Positions 1-9,671 are shown, numbered from the stretch's first letter. The stretch: 49,876 nucleotides of DNA from Deltaproteobacteria bacterium (GCA_013349285.1 DUZU01000023.1:1-49876); one strand, 5' to 3'. Made by a program: numbers and translations. Notes: generated by a model not told the origin, from the sequence alone.

Positions 1-302
1 TTGGTGATCAGGTAATCGGCAGCGGGTTCACCCTCTGCCAAACCGTCGAGGATGGCATCAATCGCCTCCTCGCTGTCCACCCCCTTGAACCACCAGTTTT
101 CGGGCTGAATGACCATGATCGGCCCTGAATCGCATTGCTTGAGACAGGTGGTGGCGGTGATCAAACAATCCAGATCGCGGTCAAGAACCTCTTCTTCAAT
201 ATATTGCAAAAAACCGTCGGTCTGCTTGTGACAGATCCCCTTTTTATCGCCTGCGACGCGAAAACTCTGACAGAGAATGATTTGTCGTGCCGGAATTGCC
301 AT
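1..302 (-). CDS. [2Fe-2S] thioredoxin-like ferredoxin, C-terminus cut by window edge
   Basis: Reading the minus strand from ATG at 302 gives an open frame that runs off the left edge (about 100 residues visible). Cysteines at residues 11, 24, 53 and 57 (C-x12-C ... C-x3-C) match the thioredoxin-fold [2Fe-2S] ferredoxin family often found in nif clusters, with a further Cys at 46. The sequence after the last cysteine (DSGPIMVIQPENWWFKG) is also typical of the family. A clear ribosome site (AAGGAGC) lies 5 to 8 bases before the ATG. It follows the NifB-like gene on the same strand after a 166-bp gap, so it probably belongs to the same nif transcript. The likely role is electron transfer or a redox/protective function for nitrogenase or cofactor assembly. 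This last point is inferred from context. Confidence 0.85.
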   Translation of the reverse strand, partial: MAIPARQIILCQSFRVAGDKKGICHKQTDGFLQYIEEEVLDRDLDCLITATTCLKQCDSGPIMVIQPENWWFKGVDSEEAIDAILDGLAEGEPAADYLIT

Positions 303-468
303 GGTGAAGCTCCTTATGTTTTTTTCAGGGACAGAATAACTGCCCCCCTGTTGTTCTTAACTAATCCCCGACCCAAAAAAGATCAGAAGCGGTGCAGGCG
401 CGGGCGACCGAGACGGCTGACCAGAGCAGCCCTCTGTCAGCGGGCCCGGACGACCGCAGATGTGCCGC

Positions 469-1602
469 TTATGGCCTTTTTCCCTTTTTACCGCCGCCGA
501 AGAGAACCTCCACCGTCCCCTCCACATTATCGTCGCTGATCAGCAGGGGCAGGCCGTGTTGTCCTAGAATCCGCCGCGGTTTTGGACCGGCACTGGCGGC
601 CAACAGAACAAAGCAGTCAGCTAAAATTTCAGAAACCTGCCGCCAGCGGCTATCGCCGCCACCAGGCTCGGGCAGCTCGCGCGCCTCGAGCAGACAGACC
701 AGACCGTCTTGTCTGGCTCCGTAGATCAGGGCCTTGATCGCCTGGCCCAGATGGAGGTCGATATCCATGCCGTTACCACTGAGGACCGCGACCTTGCCTT
801 TTCCCGGCCGGGGCCGGGGCAGGTTGCCTGCTGCCAACTTACACGCCTCATTGCTGTTCCGAGCAAGGCCGATATAGACCGGCGGCGCCGCCAGGGGCAA
901 GTTGGTCACCAGCTCGCCCAGCTCGGCCAACCGGCGACTACTTAGGGCGGCAGGTTCTTTTTCGGCCCCGCAGGGCATAAAGGGCAGCAGGGTCATGGCG
1001 CTGCCCCCCAAATCCGCCACCGTCTCGGCAAGCTCTTCAATATGTATATCGTTATAACCGGGATAAACCGTGGTGCTTACCGTAAAGGCCAGACCTGCCT
1101 TGCCGCAGGCCTGCATGGCCCTGGCCTGCCCCTCTACCAGCAGGGGCGCAACCCTGACCAGAGGGATGGTCTTTTTCTCCGGCCTGATCCAGGCAAAGAG
1201 TTCTTGCACCACCTCGGGCCGCACCGCATCCACTAAAAAATTGACCCCGACCTGCAACCCGGCCAGCTCGGCCAGGTATGCATCGATGCCCAGCCCCAGA
1301 GTGGAGATGGTTATGGCCAGCTCCGGGTATCTTTCCCGAACAAGCCGGAGACATTCCAGGGTGAGCTCCGGCGTTGCCAGGGGATCACCGGGTCCGGCCA
1401 GCTCCACCATCGCCACCATGGCGCCCTGGTCCAGGGTCTGGCCGATGAGCGCCAAGGCCTCGGCGGGCAACAGAGCCCGGTCGAGCAAGCCGGGGGCGGC
1501 AAAGCGTTTACGAGCCAGGGCCCGGGGAGCGATGGCCAGTTGCAGCCATGGGGCCTGAGACCCGGAACCGCAACAACATTTGGCTATGCTGATCATCGTC
1601 AT
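469..1602 (-). CDS. NifB-like protein without radical-SAM cysteines, fused to a NifX/NafY-type domain
   Basis: 377 residues. Residues ~18-250 follow the NifB radical-SAM core: the start 'LAIAPR', the motif AGPGDPLA at 69-76 and the stretch resembling 'lSTnGL' at ~100. However, the segment where NifB carries CxxxCxxC (expected at 28, 32 and 35) reads ALARKRFA, so all three cluster-binding cysteines are absent. Residues ~268-372 match the dinitrogenase iron-molybdenum cofactor domain (NifX/NafY/NifB C-terminus, PF02579-like): KVAVLSGNG, DLHLGQA, GPKPRRIL. The N-terminus carries three cysteines in a row (9-11). It lies 57 bp after nifK, so it is probably the next gene of that operon. It cannot do normal radical-SAM chemistry as read. 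A carrier, chaperone or regulatory role in FeMo-co traffic is inference. The ribosome site is weak, and ATG at 1596 is an alternative start. Confidence 0.8.
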   Translation of the reverse strand: MTMISIAKCCCGSGSQAPWLQLAIAPRALARKRFAAPGLLDRALLPAEALALIGQTLDQGAMVAMVELAGPGDPLATPELTLECLRLVRERYPELAITISTLGLGIDAYLAELAGLQVGVNFLVDAVRPEVVQELFAWIRPEKKTIPLVRVAPLLVEGQARAMQACGKAGLAFTVSTTVYPGYNDIHIEELAETVADLGGSAMTLLPFMPCGAEKEPAALSSRRLAELGELVTNLPLAAPPVYIGLARNSNEACKLAAGNLPRPRPGKGKVAVLSGNGMDIDLHLGQAIKALIYGARQDGLVCLLEARELPEPGGGDSRWRQVSEILADCFVLLAASAGPKPRRILGQHGLPLLISDDNVEGTVEVLFGGGKKGKRP

Positions 1603-1629
1603 GGCCGTCTGCCCTTTTTTAAGGTTAAG

Positions 1630-1653
1630 GCGGCGGGGAGCCTCCCCCGCCGC
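1630..1653 (-). promoter_or_regulatory. Strong GC hairpin between nifK and the NifB-like gene
   Basis: A perfect 9-bp inverted repeat (GCGGCGGGG / CCCCGCCGC) with a 6-base loop begins 7 bp after the nifK stop on the minus strand. The downstream bases (CTTAACCTT) are only mildly U-rich. It could be a leaky terminator or an mRNA-stabilising hairpin that lowers expression of the NifB-like gene relative to nifHDK. Confidence 0.6.
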
Positions 1654-1659
1654 ACCTGA

Positions 1660-3033
1660 TTAAAATACTAATTCAAACTTGGATTCCGAAGCGTCACGAT
1701 CCTGACGATCCATCAGCACCCCGAGAATCTTCTCCAGCAAGCGCAAACCGCCCTTGTAACCGACGGTGGGGAAGTACTGATGCCCCTGACGATCAAGGAT
1801 GGGGAAACCCCAGCGAACAAAAGGCAGATCCTCGTCCCGGGCAATGTACTTGCAGTAGGTGTTGCCGATAATCAGGTCCACCGGCTCGTTCTTGATCCAC
1901 TGGTGGAGCAGAAACATGTCGCCCTTGGCCTTGACGTTGACCTTACCCCCCATGTCCTTGGTGATCTCCTTGATCCTTTTTTCAAACTTCTTGCCCGGGG
2001 TACCGGTGACGATATGAACCGGACACATGTCGATGGAGACCAAAAACTCGGTCATGGCAATGAGCTGATCGGGATCACCGACCAGGGCCACCTTTTTCTT
2101 ATAAAAATACTGATGCATGTCGGAAATCATATCCACCAGCTGCCCCCGCTCAAGGGCGATCTCATCCGGCACATTGACCCCGGCCACCATCCGCAGGGCA
2201 TCGATGAAGCGGTCGGTGGCCTGAAGGCCAAAGGGCATATCCAGCACCTGGCAAGGCACCTTATGCTCCTTATCCAGATAGCGGGCCGCATCCGCCGAGC
2301 ACCACTCGCCCAGGGCCAGGGTGCCGATGGAGTCGCCGGTGGATTTCAACTCGGCCACCGTGGTGCCGCCCTCCGGAAACATCTTATACTCGCCGGAAAG
2401 CGGGCCGTTGAGCACGCCGGAGGTGTCCGGGAAGAGGATGGTTTTCACGCCGACCATATTGGTCAACCGCTTGATCTCCTCCATGTCGGACGGCTCCACC
2501 CAGCCGGGAATGATGTTGACCTTGCCGTTCTTCTTGCCGGTGGGCTCGGCCATGCCGGCCATAGCCGTCACCATGTTCGAAAAACCGGTAACGTGCGAGC
2601 CGGCATAGCTCGGAGTGGAGGCGCTGATCACATACTTGCCCTTGGGGATCTTGCCCTCGGCCAACGCCTTTTTCTTGATCTGCGGCAGGTCGTCGCCGAT
2701 GGTCTCGGACAGGCAGGTGGTATGGACGGCAATCACCTCCGGGCCGTAGACGGTGAAGATATTATTAATCGCCTGCATCATATTGGCCGAACCGCCGAAC
2801 ACCGAGGCGCCCTCGGTAAACGAGCTGGTAGAGGCGGATACCGGCTCCTTGTAATGCCTGGTCAGGGCGCTGCGATGATAGGCGCAACAGCCCTGGGAGC
2901 CATGACTATGGGGCAGACAGCCGTGGATGCCCAGAGCCGCGTACATGGCGCCGATGGGCTGGCAGGTCTTGGCCGGATTAATGGTCAAGGCCTTGCGCTC
3001 CGTTATTTCTTTAGGTGTATGTCGTAATAACAT
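1660..3033 (-). CDS. nifK: Nitrogenase molybdenum-iron protein beta chain
   Basis: 457 residues, beta subunit of dinitrogenase, which with NifD holds the P-cluster and FeMo-co. P-cluster cysteines are visible in the expected contexts: 'KTCQPIGA', 'SQGCCAYHR' and 'HTTCLSETIGDD', followed by 'TPSYAGSHVTGF' around the usual P-cluster serine. It lacks the N-terminal ~50-residue extension of Azotobacter-type NifK, which fits the NifI-containing nitrogenase groups. ATG at 3033 is chosen over an upstream in-frame start (3057) because GAGGATAAC precedes it at good spacing. It is separated from nifD by 169 bp that contain a nested inverted repeat, which is unusual because nifD and nifK are normally close. 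Confidence 0.97.
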   Translation of the reverse strand: MLLRHTPKEITERKALTINPAKTCQPIGAMYAALGIHGCLPHSHGSQGCCAYHRSALTRHYKEPVSASTSSFTEGASVFGGSANMMQAINNIFTVYGPEVIAVHTTCLSETIGDDLPQIKKKALAEGKIPKGKYVISASTPSYAGSHVTGFSNMVTAMAGMAEPTGKKNGKVNIIPGWVEPSDMEEIKRLTNMVGVKTILFPDTSGVLNGPLSGEYKMFPEGGTTVAELKSTGDSIGTLALGEWCSADAARYLDKEHKVPCQVLDMPFGLQATDRFIDALRMVAGVNVPDEIALERGQLVDMISDMHQYFYKKKVALVGDPDQLIAMTEFLVSIDMCPVHIVTGTPGKKFEKRIKEITKDMGGKVNVKAKGDMFLLHQWIKNEPVDLIIGNTYCKYIARDEDLPFVRWGFPILDRQGHQYFPTVGYKGGLRLLEKILGVLMDRQDRDASESKFELVF

Positions 3034-3049
3034 GTCGTTATCCTCACGA

Positions 3050-3067
3050 ACCTGCAAAAACAGGTTT
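3050..3067 (-). promoter_or_regulatory. Small hairpin just upstream of the nifK ribosome site
   Basis: A 6-bp inverted repeat (AACCTG ... CAGGTT) with a 6-base T/G-rich loop lies just before the GAGGA ribosome site of nifK. It may influence nifK translation or mRNA ends. Nothing more can be shown from the sequence. Confidence 0.35.
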
Positions 3068-3091
3068 TATAATATTGTTAAATCATTCCCC

Positions 3092-3196
3092 AAAACGCCG
3101 TCCAGTGCCGGAGATACAAGGAAGAGACCTGCTCGCCATAGCCCAACTATGCGAGCAGGTTGATGACGCCGTAAATTCGGTGCTGGACGGCGTTTT
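3092..3196. repeat. 105-bp nested inverted-repeat element between nifD and nifK
   Basis: The outer arms are AAAACGCCGTCCAG at 3092-3105 and its exact reverse complement at 3183-3196, with partial pairing continuing inward. Inside is a second hairpin, 3127-3160 (ACCTGCTCGC ... GCGAGCAGGT, then ATAG/CTAT with one bulged C, loop CCCAA). The element starts 6 bp after the nifD stop. Outer arms ending in four T/A bases give a terminator-like or processing-like structure in the nifDK mRNA. The layout resembles a MITE-like or intergenic palindromic element. No second copy is present in this window and no transposase is near. Confidence 0.8.
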
Positions 3197-3202
3197 CATC
3201 CC

Positions 3203-4843
3203 CTACTCCCAGTTGTAGGATGCCGATAACTGCAAATCCTTCTGCCAGGGCGCCTTCATGTAACTCCAGACCTTGGAGCCCACCAGGCGGTCAATCTCCT
3301 GATAGAAATTGATCGCGCCCTTGAACCCGGCATAGGGGCCGCCGGAGTCGTAGCTGTGGAGCTGCTTCATCGGCACCCCGGTCTTCTGGATGGAAAACTT
3401 CTCCTTGATCCCGGCGCAGAAGATATCCGGCTTCATGATCTCCACCAGCTTCTCGGCTTCATACTGGTTGAGATCGTCGATGATCAGGGTACCCTTGTCC
3501 ATGTCCGGGATGATGCCGGCATAATGCTTGAACTTGTAACCGGCCTTTTCCAACGCCTCGATTTCCTTGATCGTCTTGCGCGGCTTGAACCGGGTTGCAT
3601 CCGCCTCCACCTCCAGCTCTTCGATATTGCGGCTGTCCGCATCCAGCTTGAGATCAGGGATGACCTGGCGGCCCTCGTAATCGTCACGATGGGCGAACTC
3701 GTAGCCGGCCGCGATGGTCTTCATCCCCATCTCATTAAACAGGCCCTGGTAATGATGGGCCCGGGAGGCGCCGACAAACATCATCGCGGTCTTGCCCGCG
3801 GTCCTGGTGCGGACCTCGGCGGCAATGGCCTCGACCTCGGGCATCTCCTCGGCTATCACCTTTTCCACCGTGGCAATGAGCTTTTTGTCGCCGAAATACT
3901 CGGCAATCTTGCGCAGGGACTTGGCGGTGGATTCGGCGCCGATAAAGTTGACCTTGATCCAGGGGATGCCGTACTTGGTCTCCAGCATATCAGCCACATA
4001 GTTGATCGACCGGTGGCACATTACCGCGTTGAGATCGGCAGTGTGGGCCGAGGCAAACTGATCATAGGTGGCGTTGCCGGAAAAGGTCGAAATACAGGTG
4101 ATGCCGCATTTCTTAAAGATCCGATCAATCTCGAAACCGTCGCCGCCGATATTGTACTCGCCCAGCAGGTTGATCTTGAACTTGCCCGGTTTTACCTCAT
4201 CGTTTTCCCCGACAATATGCCGGAAAACCTGATTGTTGGCGATATGGTGACCGGCGGACTGGCTGACCCCCTTATATCCCTCGCAGGAAAAGGCGTATAC
4301 ATTACAGTCGCCGAATTTCTCCTTCATCCGGGCCGCCACCGTGTGGATATCATCACCGATCAGCCCCACCGGACAGGTGGCGAAAACCGCGATCGACTTG
4401 GGATGAAAGAGATCGTAGGCCTCCTGAATGGCCGCGGTCAGCTTTTTTTCGCCGCCGAAGATGATATCCTGCTCCTGCATGTCGGTGGAGAAACAGTAAT
4501 TGATATAGTTTTCACCATCCGGGCCGGGATCGGTCTGGTTGCGCCGGGTCAGCCAGGCGTAAAAGCTGCAGCCTATAGGGCCGTGCACCAGGTTGACGAT
4601 GTCGCGGGTGGGTCCCATGATCACGCCCTTGCAGCCGGCATAGGTACAGCCGCGCATGGTGATGATGCCGGGGGTGGTCCGCACATTGGCGGTAATTTCC
4701 GGCGTGGTGTTCTCCAACGCCTCGTTAATCATTATCTGTTTGGCGCGTTTGCGGGCTACCTTGGGCGGATATTTCTTCAACAACTCCGCTTTGACGTCGG
4801 CAGGATCCCACTGCACCATTTTTTTCTTGGTTGCTGTTGCCAT
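3203..4843 (-). CDS. nifD: Nitrogenase molybdenum-iron protein alpha chain
   Basis: 546 residues, alpha subunit of dinitrogenase, carrying FeMo-co and half of the P-cluster. Ligand contexts are intact: 'GCTYAGCKG', 'GPIGCSFYAW' and 'FATCPVGLIGDD' for the P-cluster cysteines, a cysteine in 'KKCGITCISTFSG' for the FeMo-co ligand, and the histidine in 'LHSYDSGGPYAG'. It is ~50 residues longer than Azotobacter NifD because of an insertion (roughly residues 385-440, rich in K/E/D) seen in clostridial, methanogen and deltaproteobacterial NifD. ATG 4843 is preferred because AGGAGCAACAAA precedes it. The open frame extends upstream without a ribosome site. It lies 136 bp downstream of nifI2 in the nifH-I1-I2-D-K operon. 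Confidence 0.97.
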   Translation of the reverse strand: MATATKKKMVQWDPADVKAELLKKYPPKVARKRAKQIMINEALENTTPEITANVRTTPGIITMRGCTYAGCKGVIMGPTRDIVNLVHGPIGCSFYAWLTRRNQTDPGPDGENYINYCFSTDMQEQDIIFGGEKKLTAAIQEAYDLFHPKSIAVFATCPVGLIGDDIHTVAARMKEKFGDCNVYAFSCEGYKGVSQSAGHHIANNQVFRHIVGENDEVKPGKFKINLLGEYNIGGDGFEIDRIFKKCGITCISTFSGNATYDQFASAHTADLNAVMCHRSINYVADMLETKYGIPWIKVNFIGAESTAKSLRKIAEYFGDKKLIATVEKVIAEEMPEVEAIAAEVRTRTAGKTAMMFVGASRAHHYQGLFNEMGMKTIAAGYEFAHRDDYEGRQVIPDLKLDADSRNIEELEVEADATRFKPRKTIKEIEALEKAGYKFKHYAGIIPDMDKGTLIIDDLNQYEAEKLVEIMKPDIFCAGIKEKFSIQKTGVPMKQLHSYDSGGPYAGFKGAINFYQEIDRLVGSKVWSYMKAPWQKDLQLSASYNWE

Positions 4844-4979
4844 TTTGTTGCTCCTAAATGTGTTAAGACCGGCTTGAACCTGTTCCATGCGTGAAAATTC
4901 AGAGCGACGGGAAAAACAGAAGCCGGCAGAGGATACCCCTTGCTTAATTCCGACCTCCGGATTCCGGATCCACCCCTGG

Positions 4980-5354
4980 TTAAACGATGGACTTCTCGCC
5001 GGTCTCCCCGGTACGCACCCGCACCGCATCGGCCAGCGGCACAATAAAAACCTTGCCGTCGCCCGGCTTGCCGGTCTGATTTACATTGATAATTGTCTCC
5101 ACCACGCAATCAACCATGCTGTCTTCCACCACGGCGGTGAGCAACCGTTTCGGGTAGAGCTTGCCCTTTTCCCCCAAGAGAGCGGCGGCTTCCACGTAAC
5201 CCTGCTCGGCCCCTTCCAGGATATGGGTATTGACAAAGCCCTTGCCCCGACCTTGGGCCTCATGGGCAAAGAAGGCGTCCACCCCGCAATCGGTCAAAGC
5301 CTGCTTGGTCTGGTTCATCATATTGATGCGCACCACGGCGATTACCTCTTTCAT
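4980..5354 (-). CDS. nifI2: NifI2, PII-like nitrogenase regulator
   Basis: 124 residues of the GlnB/PII fold: starts MKEVIAVVRINMMNQTKQAL and ends with the family-typical 'GDGKVFIVPLADAVRVRTGE'. The T-loop region (~35-65) differs from GlnB and lacks the uridylylated 'YRGAEY' motif, as is usual for NifI2. Known members form hetero-oligomers with NifI1 that bind NifDK and switch off activity in ammonium; 2-oxoglutarate relieves this. The start overlaps the nifI1 stop by 4 bases (ATGA), indicating coupled translation. Confidence 0.93.
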   Translation of the reverse strand: MKEVIAVVRINMMNQTKQALTDCGVDAFFAHEAQGRGKGFVNTHILEGAEQGYVEAAALLGEKGKLYPKRLLTAVVEDSMVDCVVETIINVNQTGKPGDGKVFIVPLADAVRVRTGETGEKSIV

Positions 5355-5707
5355 GCCGGCACCCCCTCGGCGGCCGCCGCGGTCTCCTTAACGCCGGAGC
5401 TGATGGTGTAGGACTCCTCCACCTCACTGACAAAGATCTTACCGTCGCCAAAGGCGCCCTTGCCCTTGGTACGGGCCGTATCCATGATGGTCTGGATAAC
5501 GAAATCCTTATCCGCCGCGTTCACCACGCTCATCAGCATGACCTTGGGGATCTCATCATAGGTGACATCGCCGATCTTGATGCCGCGCTGCTTGCCGCGG
5601 CCGGCAACCGAGTATTTGGTAACCGCCGGAAAACCGGCATCCATGAGGGCCGCCAGCACCGCGTCTGCTTTTTCGGGCCTTATAATTGAGCGAATCATGA
5701 TCATCAT
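5351..5707 (-). CDS. nifI1: NifI1, PII-like nitrogenase regulator
   Basis: 118 residues: MMIMIRSIIRPEKADAVLAAL, then 'GRGKQRGIKIGD' and 'GKGAFGDGKIFVSEVEESYTI', diagnostic of NifI1. Start 5707 follows GGAGATACGGTT. The same frame stays open well upstream, into the nifH 3' end, without a plausible start. NifI1 partners NifI2 for post-translational ammonium switch-off, so the DraT/DraG system (not seen here) may be unnecessary. It lies 83 bp after nifH, with a hairpin in the gap. Confidence 0.93.
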   Translation of the reverse strand: MMIMIRSIIRPEKADAVLAALMDAGFPAVTKYSVAGRGKQRGIKIGDVTYDEIPKVMLMSVVNAADKDFVIQTIMDTARTKGKGAFGDGKIFVSEVEESYTISSGVKETAAAAEGVPA

Positions 5708-5726
5708 AACCGTATCTCCAACTTGG

Positions 5727-5750
5727 CCGGCAGGGCGCATGCCCGGCCGG
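5727..5750 (-). promoter_or_regulatory. Hairpin in the nifH-nifI1 gap
   Basis: Stem CCGGC/GCCGG, one mismatch, then GGGC/GCCC around an ATGC loop, with no U-run after it. It is probably an mRNA processing or stabilising element. Such a structure would allow more nifH than nifDK transcript, which fits the known need for excess NifH. That role is inference. Confidence 0.5.
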
Positions 5751-5790
5751 TATATTCTCTTAGTTTGTCTAAAATGTATTATGGCCGAAC

Positions 5791-7155
<1,365 letters not shown>

Positions 7156-8760
7156 ATGAACAATTTGAGCCGCACTTCACAACTTGAACTCCAGGCCCTG
7201 TACCAGATCTCACAACTCATTGGCTCGGCCCTGGAAATAGACAAAACCCTGTCCGAAATACTCGGCATCCTCCACGAAACCTTGCGCATGGAGCGGGCCA
7301 CCCTGGTCTTACAAGACGACCATGGCGAAAAACTTGCCATTGTCGCCTCCTATGGCCTCACCCGCCAGGAAAAGCTCCGGGGCATTTACCGCCCCAACGA
7401 AGGGATAATCGGCAGAATCTTTCAGACCGGCATGCCCTTTGCGGTGCCGGATATCCACAGCGAGCCGCTGTTTCTCAACCGCACCGGGGCACGGGCCAAC
7501 CTGGCCAAGGGGGAGATCTCGTTTATCGGGGTTCCGGTAATCGTGATGGAGGAACCAGTGGGAGTGCTTTCGGTGGACAGGCTCTTCGGACCGGAAATCT
7601 CATTTGAAGAGGATATCCGGTTCCTGACGGTGGTGGCCATGCTCATTGGCCAGTTCCTCAACCTCAACAAAGCCTTTTCCCTGAAACAAAAAGTTCTGGT
7701 TGAGGAAAACCTGCAGCTCAAACAGGAGTTGCGCACCCGCTACAGCCACCACAACATCATCGGCCAGTCCAAGCAGATGCAGGATCTGTTTCGCTATATC
7801 GACAAGGTGGCGCCGAGCCGGGCCACCGCCCTGCTGCTCGGCGAATCAGGCACCGGCAAGGAGCTGGTGGCCCGGGCCATCCACCAGGCCAGTCCCCGGG
7901 ATCAGAAACCCTTTATCAAGGTAAACTGTGCGGCCCTGCCGGAAAACCTGCTGGAAAGCGAACTGCTCGGCCACGAAAAAGGCGCCTTTACCGGGGCCAT
8001 AGCCTTAAAAAAAGGAAGATTCGAACTGGCCGACGGCGGCACCCTTTTCCTCGATGAGATCGGCGAACTGCCCCTTGCCCTGCAAGCCAAACTGCTTCGG
8101 GTTCTCCAGGAACAGATGTTTGAGCGACTTGGCGGCACCCAGACGATCAAGGTTGATGTAAGGGTCATCGCCGCCACCAACCGCAGTCTTGAAGACTGCG
8201 TCAACCAGGGCATCTTCAGGGCCGATCTCTATTACCGCCTCAACGTGGTGCCGGTTATTCTGCCGCCGCTCCGCAAACGACAGGAGGACATCAGTCTGCT
8301 GCTCGATCACTTTCTCCAGGAGAGCAACAAGATGAACAACCGAGAGGTGCGCCTTTCTAGTTCGGTGGTGCAATTTTTATGCGAATACCGCTGGCCCGGC
8401 AATGTCCGCGAACTCCAGAACCTGCTCGAACGGCTGGTTATCATGGCCGACGACAACAAGGTAGAGATGAGCGATCTGCCCTGCGTGATGACCGCCGAAC
8501 CGGAAACGCCGAGCCTGCAGGCCCCGCCCTTACCGACAACGGGCAACTTTTTGGAAATCCCGCCCGCCAATCTCCAGGCACCGGCAATGGCCGGCCCGGG
8601 CAAATCGCTGAAGGAACTGGAAAAGGAACAGGTAATCTCCGCCCTTAATCGCCACGGCTGGATCCAGGCCCGGGCGGCCAGGGAGCTGGGCCTGACCCAA
8701 CGCCAGATCGGCTACCGGATCAAAAAACACAAGATCGCCATGCCGGAGATTTCCTACTGA
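7156..8760 (+). CDS. nifA: NifA, sigma-54-dependent activator of nif genes
   Basis: 534 residues. GAF sensor domain ~15-170, AAA+ domain ~200-435 with Walker A GESGTGKE (229-236), the sigma-54 contact loop GAFTGA (276-281) and '[10 protein letters not shown]', then a Fis-type helix-turn-helix (~485-526, '[21 protein letters not shown]'). It is transcribed away from nifH, so it is almost surely its activator. The interdomain linker (~435-485) has one cysteine (Cys443) after Cys409 and lacks the C-x4-C pair of oxygen-sensitive rhizobial NifA. No nifL is adjacent. In NifA proteins of this type, regulation may act through the GAF domain, possibly by PII protein or 2-oxoglutarate. The ribosome site is GGGGAGGGG. 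Confidence 0.93.
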   Translation: MNNLSRTSQLELQALYQISQLIGSALEIDKTLSEILGILHETLRMERATLVLQDDHGEKLAIVASYGLTRQEKLRGIYRPNEGIIGRIFQTGMPFAVPDIHSEPLFLNRTGARANLAKGEISFIGVPVIVMEEPVGVLSVDRLFGPEISFEEDIRFLTVVAMLIGQFLNLNKAFSLKQKVLVEENLQLKQELRTRYSHHNIIGQSKQMQDLFRYIDKVAPSRATALLLGESGTGKELVARAIHQASPRDQKPFIKVNCAALPENLLESELLGHEKGAFTGAIALKKGRFELADGGTLFLDEIGELPLALQAKLLRVLQEQMFERLGGTQTIKVDVRVIAATNRSLEDCVNQGIFRADLYYRLNVVPVILPPLRKRQEDISLLLDHFLQESNKMNNREVRLSSSVVQFLCEYRWPGNVRELQNLLERLVIMADDNKVEMSDLPCVMTAEPETPSLQAPPLPTTGNFLEIPPANLQAPAMAGPGKSLKELEKEQVISALNRHGWIQARAARELGLTQRQIGYRIKKHKIAMPEISY

Positions 8761-8808
8761 CCACCAACCGGCGTAAACGTGTTTCACGTTAAATAGAAAA
8801 AGTTGCCC

Positions 8809-8880
8809 GTGGGAGCGGCTTCAGCCGCGAATCAAAGTTGCGCCTCAAGTATTTTCTTCGCGAATAAATTCGCTCCCACC
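8809..8880. repeat. REP/BIME-like paired palindrome, copy A
   Basis: Two REP-like units face each other: outer arms GTGGGAGCG and CGCTCCCAC are exact reverse complements, each followed by its own small hairpin (GCGGC-ttca-GCCGC and GCGAAT-aa-ATTCGC) and the shared tail CGCGAA. The spacer contains CTCAAGTATTTT, which recurs in the other copies at ~9.8 and ~26.0 kb. It fills most of the gap between nifA and the convergent amidotransferase-like gene. No REP-associated transposase is in the window. Confidence 0.8.
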
Positions 8881-8951
8881 AAAAAACTTGATTCAAACTT
8901 CAATCGCCGGCCTTTATTACCGACTTAAAGTCAATGGCAACCGAGAAAACA

Positions 8952-9671
8952 TCATGAGATAATAGCGAGATAATCGCCAAAGAAGGTATTGAAATTACAG
9001 GTCAGCTCTTCACGAATGGCGACCGCATTCCCAAAAAGCTCGGCAGGGTTCAGCGCCAGCCCCCGAAACGAGGCGAGCCACTGCCAGTCATTTTCCAGCC
9101 AGCGGGACATATCCTCGGGCACGGCCGCATGGTTATCAAACTGCACCCCGAGAATATGGGGCCGATCCTGGAGCGAGAAGGCTTCCACCTGACACTGGGC
9201 CGAGGTAGCCAACAAGGATAGCTGCTTGGGCAAAGGCTCGCACACACTTTGACTATGCCACTTAAACAACGGAATCGCCTTGGGGAGATTGACAAAGGCG
9301 GGATGTTCCCTGCCGTCATGGGTTAAATAGCCCTGAACAAAACCGATGCTTGGCGCAAAATTAGGCCCGACCTTGGCCCCGAGGGCCTCAGCCAACAACT
9401 GATGGCCAAGACAAAAGGCGAGAATCGGCTTATCCGCGGCAACCGCTCTCTTGATAAACCTTTTTTCTTCAACCAGAAAGGGATACCTCCCCTCCTCCGC
9501 CACATTGGGTGAGCCGCCGAGCAGGATTATCCCATCGTAATTACTGAAATCAGGCAGCCAATCCCGCCAGACCCGGACCAGATCAAAGCGAACATTATGC
9601 ACCCCCATCGCAAATTCAAGGAGCCTGCCCGGACCGGCCCAATCGGTATGTTGCAAGATAAGAAATTTCAT
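8952..9671 (-). CDS. Class I glutamine amidotransferase-like protein
   Basis: 239 residues. GATase-1 fold: 'GIILLGGSPNVAEE' early, the nucleophile elbow 'ILAFCLGHQLLAEALGAKVG' with the catalytic cysteine near residue 96, and 'LFKWHSQSV'. The end motif reads GVQFDNHAAVPED where most members have Q-x-HPE. The histidine is thus displaced and the Glu context altered, so activity is uncertain. ATG 9671 matches the family start (MKFLILQHTDW). It lies between nifA and amtB and is flanked on both sides by REP elements. Its substrate is unknown; related stand-alone proteins are annotated as GMP-synthase-like amidotransferases or gamma-glutamyl hydrolases. Confidence 0.8.
   Translation of the reverse strand: MKFLILQHTDWAGPGRLLEFAMGVHNVRFDLVRVWRDWLPDFSNYDGIILLGGSPNVAEEGRYPFLVEEKRFIKRAVAADKPILAFCLGHQLLAEALGAKVGPNFAPSIGFVQGYLTHDGREHPAFVNLPKAIPLFKWHSQSVCEPLPKQLSLLATSAQCQVEAFSLQDRPHILGVQFDNHAAVPEDMSRWLENDWQWLASFRGLALNPAELFGNAVAIREELTCNFNTFFGDYLAIIS

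Noticed and set aside
1780-3027. 415-codon open frame antisense to nifK
   Set aside because: It is the mirror of nifK in GC-rich codons, has no ribosome site or family-like sequence, and is fully explained by the real gene on the other strand.
3356-4894. 512-codon open frame antisense to nifD
   Set aside because: Mirror of nifD; the translated sequence is low-complexity (His/Leu/Gly rich) with no domain pattern.
8775-8790. AACGTG-ttt-CACGTT after nifA as a terminator
   Set aside because: A short 6-bp stem without a following T-run; at most a minor hairpin.
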